A stretch of DNA of 64,000 nt from Novosphingobium flavum (GTDB lineage: Bacteria; Pseudomonadota; Alphaproteobacteria; Sphingomonadales; Sphingomonadaceae). Positions 59,296 through 64,000 of this stretch are shown here, piece after piece. The stretch spans positions 62,001 through 126,000 of the forward strand of contig NZ_JACLAW010000001.1 of NCBI RefSeq assembly GCF_014230315.1. Reading direction: 5' to 3'. A program made the position numbers and the translations under genes. The notes beneath the pieces were generated by a model that saw only the letters and a program-made list of their open reading frames with translations, did not search any database and was not told where the DNA came from. The stretch's first letter is position 1. Every line of letters starts with the position of its first letter.

Positions 59296-60120
59296 TCAGA
59301 ATACCGGATCGAAATCCGGTGGCAGGTCGCTGCTCGCGCCTTCGCCTTCCGGCGTGCCCGGCAGGTGAATGCCGCACTCGGTCTTTTCCCAGCCCTTCCA
59401 CCGGCCCGAGCGCGGGTCTTCGCCCGGCGCCACCTTGCTGGTGCAGGGCGAGCAGCCGATCGAGGGGTAACCCTCGGCCACCAGCGGGTGCGGCGGCAGG
59501 TCGTGCGCGGCGAAGTAGGCGGTGATGTCCTCGGCCGACCAGTCGATCAGCGGATTGATCTTGAGCCGTCCTTGCGCGTCCGACTTGTCCAACTCGAAGC
59601 GCGGCAGGTTGGCCCGGGTGCTCGCCTGGAACGACTTGCGCCCGGTGATCGAGGCATCGAAGGTCTCCAGCGCCCGCGCCAGCGGCTCGACCTTGCGGAT
59701 CTCGCAGCAGCCGTCGGGATCGTAGGACCAGCGCAGGCCGTTCTCGTCCTTCGCCGCCAGCTTGGCCGGATCGGGCCGCAGGATCTGCACCCCGGTCAGC
59801 CCCAGCTGCTCGACCAGCGCGTCGCGGTAGGCCAGCGTTTCCGGGAAGTGCTTGCCGGTGTCGAGGAACAGCACCGGGGTTGCCGGATCGATCTCGGAGA
59901 TCAGGTGCAGCAGCACCGCGCTCTCCGCGCCGAAGCTGGAAACCGCCGCCACGTCGCCGGCCAGCTTGTCCTTGAGCACGGCGCGCAGCCAGTCCTTCGT
60001 CTCGGAATGAGCGAACAGGCCGTTCAGCCGGTCGACGTCAGCCGCGGTGAACCGCGGGCCGGTGTCGATCCGGTCGATCTCGCGTCCCGGCGAGGCCATG
60101 GCTTCAGTTCCCCGCGCCAT
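59296..60120 (-). CDS. cysH: Adenylyl-sulfate / phosphoadenylyl-sulfate reductase
   Basis: 274 residues. Reduces activated sulfate to sulfite. SSFGAESAVLLHLI is the nucleotide loop. The Cys pattern DGCCEIRKV plus IGCSPCTSKV marks the [4Fe-4S]-bearing, plant/bacterial type that usually takes APS; the catalytic Cys is in TECGIH. Starts at ATG 60120 inside the DUF934 gene (17-bp overlap), or at ATG 60099. Last gene of the operon. Confidence 0.93.
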   Translation of the reverse strand: MARGTEAMASPGREIDRIDTGPRFTAADVDRLNGLFAHSETKDWLRAVLKDKLAGDVAAVSSFGAESAVLLHLISEIDPATPVLFLDTGKHFPETLAYRDALVEQLGLTGVQILRPDPAKLAAKDENGLRWSYDPDGCCEIRKVEPLARALETFDASITGRKSFQASTRANLPRFELDKSDAQGRLKINPLIDWSAEDITAYFAAHDLPPHPLVAEGYPSIGCSPCTSKVAPGEDPRSGRWKGWEKTECGIHLPGTPEGEGASSDLPPDFDPVF

Positions 60121-60547
60121 GTCCGTGCCTCTTCGCCCAGATCGGCGCCAGGCCGTCGACGGTCGGGCTGTAGACTTCCGGGTAGCGGGCCATGGCCGCT
60201 TCCGCGTCGGCGTGGTTCAGCTCGCGCTCCGGGGCGAAGCTGTCGAACCCGCAGCGGCGCAGATAGGCGAGCTGGTCGACCAGCACGTCGCCCACGGCGC
60301 GCAGTTCGCCAACATAGCCAGCTTCGCGCAGGATGCGCGCCGCCGAATAGCCGCGACCATCGCCGAACACCGGGAAGTTGACCTCGACCAGCTTGATCCG
60401 GTCAAGGTGCGGGATCAGGTCGCGCGCGTCGTCGCCCGGCTCGATCCGAACGGCGGCGGCATTGGTCTGGTCGCCGAAGGCGTCGACAGTCACGGCCGGA
60501 TCGGCCACCGGCTCATCGGCGCGAAAACGGAACTGCGTCTCAACCAT
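60104..60547 (-). CDS. DUF934 protein of the sulfite reductase operon
   Basis: 147 residues from ATG 60547, overlapping cysI by 8 bp. LVEVNFPVFGDGRGYSAARI and LREAGYVGELRAVGDVLVDQ, then RCGFDSF are the DUF934 hallmarks. Function not established; always between cysI and cysH in this order, so a helper of sulfite or APS reduction is likely. Confidence 0.9.
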   Translation of the reverse strand: MVETQFRFRADEPVADPAVTVDAFGDQTNAAAVRIEPGDDARDLIPHLDRIKLVEVNFPVFGDGRGYSAARILREAGYVGELRAVGDVLVDQLAYLRRCGFDSFAPERELNHADAEAAMARYPEVYSPTVDGLAPIWAKRHGHGAGN

Positions 60548-62168
60548 AAATCGCTTCCTTGAACGGGGCCATGCCGATGCGGCGATAGGTGTCGAGGAAA
60601 CGCTCCTCGCCTTCCTTGTTCGCCAGGTAGACGTCGGTGGCCTTCTCGACCGCGTCGACGATGCCGTTCTCGTCGAAACCGGGGCCGGTGATCGTACCGA
60701 GCGAGGTATCCGCGCCCTCCGATCCGCCGAGCAGGAGCTGGTAATTCTCCACGCCCTTGCGGTCGACGCCGAGGATGCCGATGTGCCCGGCATGGTGGTG
60801 GCCGCAGGCGTTGATGCAGCCGGAAATCTTGAGCTTCAGCTCGCCGATTTCCTGCTCACGGGCCGCGAAGCGCTGCGAGATCTTCTGCGCCACCGGGATC
60901 GAGCGGGCATTGGCAAGGCTGCAGTAGTCCAGCCCCGGACAGGCGATGATGTCGCCGATCTTGTCGAGGTTGGCCGTGCCGAGGCCCGCCGCATCCAGCT
61001 TCTGCCACAGCGCATAAAGCTCGGCCTTCTGCACGTGCGGGAGGACGATGTTCTGCGCATGGGTCACGCGCAGCTCGTCGAACGAGTAGTCCTTGGCCAG
61101 GTCGCCCATCAGGCGGATCTGGTCGGCGCTGGCGTCGCCCGGAATCCCGCCCACCGGCTTGAGGCTGATCGTCACGACGACATAGCCCGGAATCCGGTGC
61201 GTATGGGTGTTGTTGTCCACCCACAGCGCAAAGTCCGGATCGCTGCGGTCCAGCGTGTCGACAAGGCCCGTTGCAAACGCCGGATCGGCGAACTGCACCT
61301 TGATCCGCTCCAGCTCGGCCAGCGGCGGCTCGATCCCTTGCGTGAGCAGGTGCGCGAACTCGGCCTCGACCTGGCGGGTATATTCGTCCTTGCCCAGCTC
61401 GTGGACAAGGATCTTGATCCGCGCCTTGTACTTGTTGTCGCGCCGGCCATGGCGGTTGTAGACGCGCAGGCAGGCCTCCGAATAGGTGATCATCTGGTCG
61501 ATGGGCACGAATTCGTTGATGCACGGCGCCACCATCGGCGTCCGGCCCATGCCGCCGCCGACGTAGAAGGCCGCGCCCAGCTCGCCGGCCGCATTCTTCA
61601 CGATCTGGATGCCGATGTCGTGCAGGCGCATGGCCGCGCGGTCGGTATCGCTGGCGATCACCGCCATCTTGAACTTGCGCGGCAGGAAGCTGAATTCCGG
61701 GTGGAACGTGGACCACTGGCGGATCAGCTCGGCATAGGGCCGCGGATCGACGACTTCGTCCGCGATCGCCCCGGCGTACTGGTCCGAGGTGGTGTTGCGG
61801 ATGCAGTTGCCGCTGGTCTGGATCGCGTGCATTTCCACGCTCGCCAGATCGGCGAGGATATCCGGCGCATCCTCCAGCTTGATCCAGTTGTACTGGATGT
61901 TCTGGCGGGTGGTGAAGTGGCCATAGCCGCGGTCATACTTGTCCGCGATGTCGCCCAGCATCTTCATCTGCGCGCTCGACAGCGTGCCATAGGGCACGGC
62001 CACGCGCAGCATGTAGGCGTGCAGCTGCAGGTAAAGGCCGTTCATCAGGCGCAGCGGGCGGAACTGTTCCTCGCTGATCGAACCGTCAAGGCGGCGGCGG
62101 ACCTGGTCACGGAAATCGGCGACGCGGGCGTCGACCATCTGCTGGTCGTAGCTGTCATACTTGTACAT
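60540..62168 (-). CDS. cysI: Sulfite reductase hemoprotein (nitrite/sulfite reductase family)
   Basis: 542 residues. Six-electron reduction of sulfite to sulfide on siroheme and [4Fe-4S]. Cluster ligands CPGLDYC (C-x5-C) and CINAC (C-x3-C); siroheme-binding HFTTRQNIQYNW and HHHAGHIG. No CysJ flavoprotein is encoded beside it; the electron donor could be ferredoxin. Starts one nt after the DUF2849 stop. Confidence 0.94.
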   Translation of the reverse strand: MYKYDSYDQQMVDARVADFRDQVRRRLDGSISEEQFRPLRLMNGLYLQLHAYMLRVAVPYGTLSSAQMKMLGDIADKYDRGYGHFTTRQNIQYNWIKLEDAPDILADLASVEMHAIQTSGNCIRNTTSDQYAGAIADEVVDPRPYAELIRQWSTFHPEFSFLPRKFKMAVIASDTDRAAMRLHDIGIQIVKNAAGELGAAFYVGGGMGRTPMVAPCINEFVPIDQMITYSEACLRVYNRHGRRDNKYKARIKILVHELGKDEYTRQVEAEFAHLLTQGIEPPLAELERIKVQFADPAFATGLVDTLDRSDPDFALWVDNNTHTHRIPGYVVVTISLKPVGGIPGDASADQIRLMGDLAKDYSFDELRVTHAQNIVLPHVQKAELYALWQKLDAAGLGTANLDKIGDIIACPGLDYCSLANARSIPVAQKISQRFAAREQEIGELKLKISGCINACGHHHAGHIGILGVDRKGVENYQLLLGGSEGADTSLGTITGPGFDENGIVDAVEKATDVYLANKEGEERFLDTYRRIGMAPFKEAIYG

Positions 62169-62169
62169 G

Positions 62170-62466
62170 TCAGATCACCCAGTTGCCGGCGGCGGGGTCG
62201 GCGGGCTTGAGGGAAAGGTCAAGGCGCACGGTCGGCCCCAGCGCGCGGATGCGCTCCTTGATGTGGGCCGGGCGAATGCCCTCTTCGGTGCGGGCACCGT
62301 CGATCACGTAAGGCGCGACCACGTGGCGCAGCGCATTCTCGCGCGCGGCGATTTCCTCGCCGTGCTCGCCCACGTCCACGGCCTCTTCCACGTGCCGCGA
62401 CCAGCCTTCGCCGGTCCACCAAGTCACGTCGCCGGTCTTGAGGTCATTCCCCGTCAGAATCTTCAC
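62170..62466 (-). CDS. DUF2849 protein of the sulfite reductase operon
   Basis: 98 residues. Opens KILTGNDLKTGDVTWWTGEG and ends with a Pro-rich strand; no Cys. Overlaps cobA by 4 bp (ATGA) and cysI follows. Conserved in alphaproteobacterial cys operons; role unknown, perhaps an assembly or regulatory partner of CysI. Confidence 0.9.
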   Translation of the reverse strand: MKILTGNDLKTGDVTWWTGEGWSRHVEEAVDVGEHGEEIAARENALRHVVAPYVIDGARTEEGIRPAHIKERIRALGPTVRLDLSLKPADPAAGNWVI

Positions 62467-63245
62467 TTGGCAGCCTCCAGCGCGATTGCGCGCACATCAA
62501 CTTCGTCCCGCGCCGCCACCTCGCCGATGACGATGAGCGCCGGGCTCTTCACCTTGTTCTTCGCCACGAGCGAGGCCAGCGCCGCGAGCGATCCGCGCAG
62601 CACCCGCATTTCGGGGCGCGTGGCGTTCTCGATCACCGCGACCGGCATCTCCGGGGCGAGGCCATCGGCGATCAGCTTGTCGGCGATCGCCTCGGCAGTC
62701 GCGACGCCCATGTAGATCACCAGCGTGCGGCCGACGCCGGCAAGACCCGACCAGTTCTGATCCGTCAAGCCCTTGCACTGGCCCGCCACGAAAGAAACCA
62801 CACTGGCGGCATCGCGGTGCGTCAGCGGGATCTGCGCCGCCGCCGCCGCGCCCAGCGCCGCGCTCACGCCCGGCACCACCTCGACCGGCACCCCGGCCGC
62901 ACGGCAGGCCTCGGCCTCTTCGCCGCCGCGCCCGAACACGAAAGGATCGCCGCCCTTCAGCCGCACCACATCGGTTCCGCCCAGCGCCTCGCGCACCAGC
63001 AGGTCGTTGATCCCCTCCTGCGGCAGGGTATGGCGCGAGCGGCTCTTGGCCACCGAAACCAGCCGCGCCGAGGGCCTGGCCATGGCGAGGATCGCCGGCT
63101 CGACCAGCCCGTCATGGACGATCAGCTTCGCGTTCATCACCAGCCGTGCCGCGCGAAGGGTCAGCAGGTCCGGATCGCCGGGACCGGCGCCGACCAGGAA
63201 AACCGTGCCGGGCTTTGCGCCGGCAGAAGGGGCAATCTTGCTCAT
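62463..63245 (-). CDS. cobA: Uroporphyrinogen-III C-methyltransferase
   Basis: 260 residues from ATG 63245; the longer frame upstream is not supported. Makes precorrin-2, the precursor of siroheme for CysI. FLVGAGPGDPDLLTLRA, RLKGGDPFVFGRGGEE and PGVSAALGAAAAAQIPLTHR are the SUMT signature. It lacks the CysG oxidase/chelatase half. First gene of the operon. Confidence 0.94.
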   Translation of the reverse strand: MSKIAPSAGAKPGTVFLVGAGPGDPDLLTLRAARLVMNAKLIVHDGLVEPAILAMARPSARLVSVAKSRSRHTLPQEGINDLLVREALGGTDVVRLKGGDPFVFGRGGEEAEACRAAGVPVEVVPGVSAALGAAAAAQIPLTHRDAASVVSFVAGQCKGLTDQNWSGLAGVGRTLVIYMGVATAEAIADKLIADGLAPEMPVAVIENATRPEMRVLRGSLAALASLVAKNKVKSPALIVIGEVAARDEVDVRAIALEAAK

Positions 63246-63445
63246 GGTGGCGCAAATGGCCTCGCGCGCGGGTGAGCGCCAGCGAGAATGGCTTGGCCGG
63301 GGGGTAGGCCAGCTATTGCCGCACCCATCGGGCCAGCGCCCCACACCCGTCAAGACACTTGCGCCATTTCGCCCAGGACCAGCAAAATGACTGTATCCAC
63401 CCCCTGAAAACCGATATGCTGCCGGATCGCGGCCGGGGAGTTCTA

Positions 63446-64000
63446 ATGGAAAACGGGCAAGACTTCGTCGATTACTACGAAGTCCTCAAAGTAAATCCCG
63501 ATTGCGACGCCAGAAAACTCGAGCTGGCTTACCACTACTTCGCCAAGATGTACCACCCGGACAATCCGGAGACGGCCGACGCGGACCGCTTCCACGACGT
63601 GCTCGAGGCCTACCGCGCGCTCAAGGACCCGGAAATGCGCGCTGCCTACGATAGCACGCACCCCCGCAAGGCCGCCAGGTCCGCCTACGGCTTTCCGCTG
63701 GATGGCGATATCGGCATCGACGAGAAAAGCGCGCTCGGCGATGCCGAGGCCCATGCCCGGATCCTGCTCAGCCTCTACAAGCGCCGCCGCGAACATGCCG
63801 TCGATCCGGGCGTGGTCGGCTGGTTCATCCAGGAAATGCTCGGCTGCACCGACGATCACTTCGAATTCCACGTCTGGTACCTGAAATCCAAGGGCCTCGT
63901 TGAAGTCACCGAGCAGGGCACCATCGCGATCACCATCGACGGGGTCGACCATGTCATCGCCACCAGCCGGACCAAGGCCGCCGAACCCCTGCTGATCCCG
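63446..64000 (+). CDS. J-domain protein with C-terminal winged-helix-like region, 5' part
   Basis: 185 residues to the right edge, no stop. GAG upstream. J domain at residues 8-70 with the HPD motif at 37-39 (KMYHPDNPETADADRF), so it should stimulate a DnaK ATPase. After a linker comes GWFIQEMLGCTDDHFEFHVW then YLKSKGLVEVTEQGTIAITI, which looks like a winged-helix fold. No Gly/Phe or zinc region, so it is not DnaJ itself. Diverges from cobA across about 200 nt. Confidence 0.85.
   Translation, partial: MENGQDFVDYYEVLKVNPDCDARKLELAYHYFAKMYHPDNPETADADRFHDVLEAYRALKDPEMRAAYDSTHPRKAARSAYGFPLDGDIGIDEKSALGDAEAHARILLSLYKRRREHAVDPGVVGWFIQEMLGCTDDHFEFHVWYLKSKGLVEVTEQGTIAITIDGVDHVIATSRTKAAEPLLIP

Overview
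The window is a GC-rich (mid-60s % G+C by eye) chromosomal segment of an alphaproteobacterium, most likely a sphingomonad of the Novosphingobium/Sphingomonas type. Grounds: the gene order and style of the division/cell-wall cluster, a glnB-glnA operon, the cobA-DUF2849-cysI-DUF934-cysH sulfur operon, an alphaproteobacterial LexA box (GAAC-N7-GAAC, i.e. GTTC-N7-GTTC on the other strand), two EcfG-type promoters (GGAAC-N16/17-CGTT), and dispersed repeats of the CCTGAGCCTGTCGAAG kind that read as HPEPVEG when translated. No plasmid, phage or IS element is visible.

Layout. 1-5.4 kb: 3' part of a TbpB-like beta-barrel surface protein, a small secreted protein, and uvrA with a LexA box just before its start, followed by about 0.9 kb of dispersed repeats. 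5.4-11 kb: accessory genes (a DUF3800 protein, a CHRD-domain exported protein, an HTH protein whose reading frame has run through a dispersed repeat, a fasciclin lipoprotein, a Gly/His-rich exported protein and a three-GAF protein). The CHRD gene and the Gly-rich/fasciclin pair each carry an EcfG-type promoter, so this stretch looks like general-stress-response envelope functions. 11-24.5 kb: nitrogen and amino-acid metabolism and housekeeping (glnBA with a candidate sigma54 promoter, argC behind a leucyl aminopeptidase and an orphan SH3 protein, map, ccmAB, a pterin dehydratase, an alcohol dehydrogenase, an AlkA-type glycosylase, a 2Fe-2S ferredoxin, a cysteine synthase) with one AT-richer DUF4304 gene between repeats.

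24.5-43.9 kb: the complete dcw cluster, mraZ-rsmH-ftsL-ftsI-murE-murF-mraY-murD-ftsW-murG-murC-(small ORF)-murB-ddl-ftsQ-ftsA-ftsZ, all on the plus strand. Most junctions overlap (ATGA/TGATG), so this is one translationally coupled operon that makes lipid II and assembles the divisome. The 420-nt mraZ leader is non-coding and unusually structured. 44-55.3 kb: a TPR/SPOR protein, a YbjN protein, proC, a Bax-inhibitor-1 membrane protein, a lipoprotein, tRNA-Ala(CGC), obgE, a small membrane protein, proB, an SDR protein and a chromate transporter. 55.5-59.2 kb: a 1208-residue RTX-type secreted protein built from internal duplications. 59.3-63.2 kb: the assimilatory sulfate/sulfite reduction operon on the minus strand, closed by a strong bidirectional terminator. 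63.4 kb to the edge: the 5' part of a J-domain protein.

No wholly new multi-gene system stands out. The best leads are the structured mraZ leader, the EcfG-controlled envelope island, the NlpC/P60-less SH3 gene in the argC operon, the small ORF inside the dcw cluster, and two flavodoxin-less uncharacterised partners (DUF2849, DUF934) in the sulfite reductase operon. Start codons, operons and regulatory sites are read by eye; functions rest on recognisable family motifs, not on database searches.
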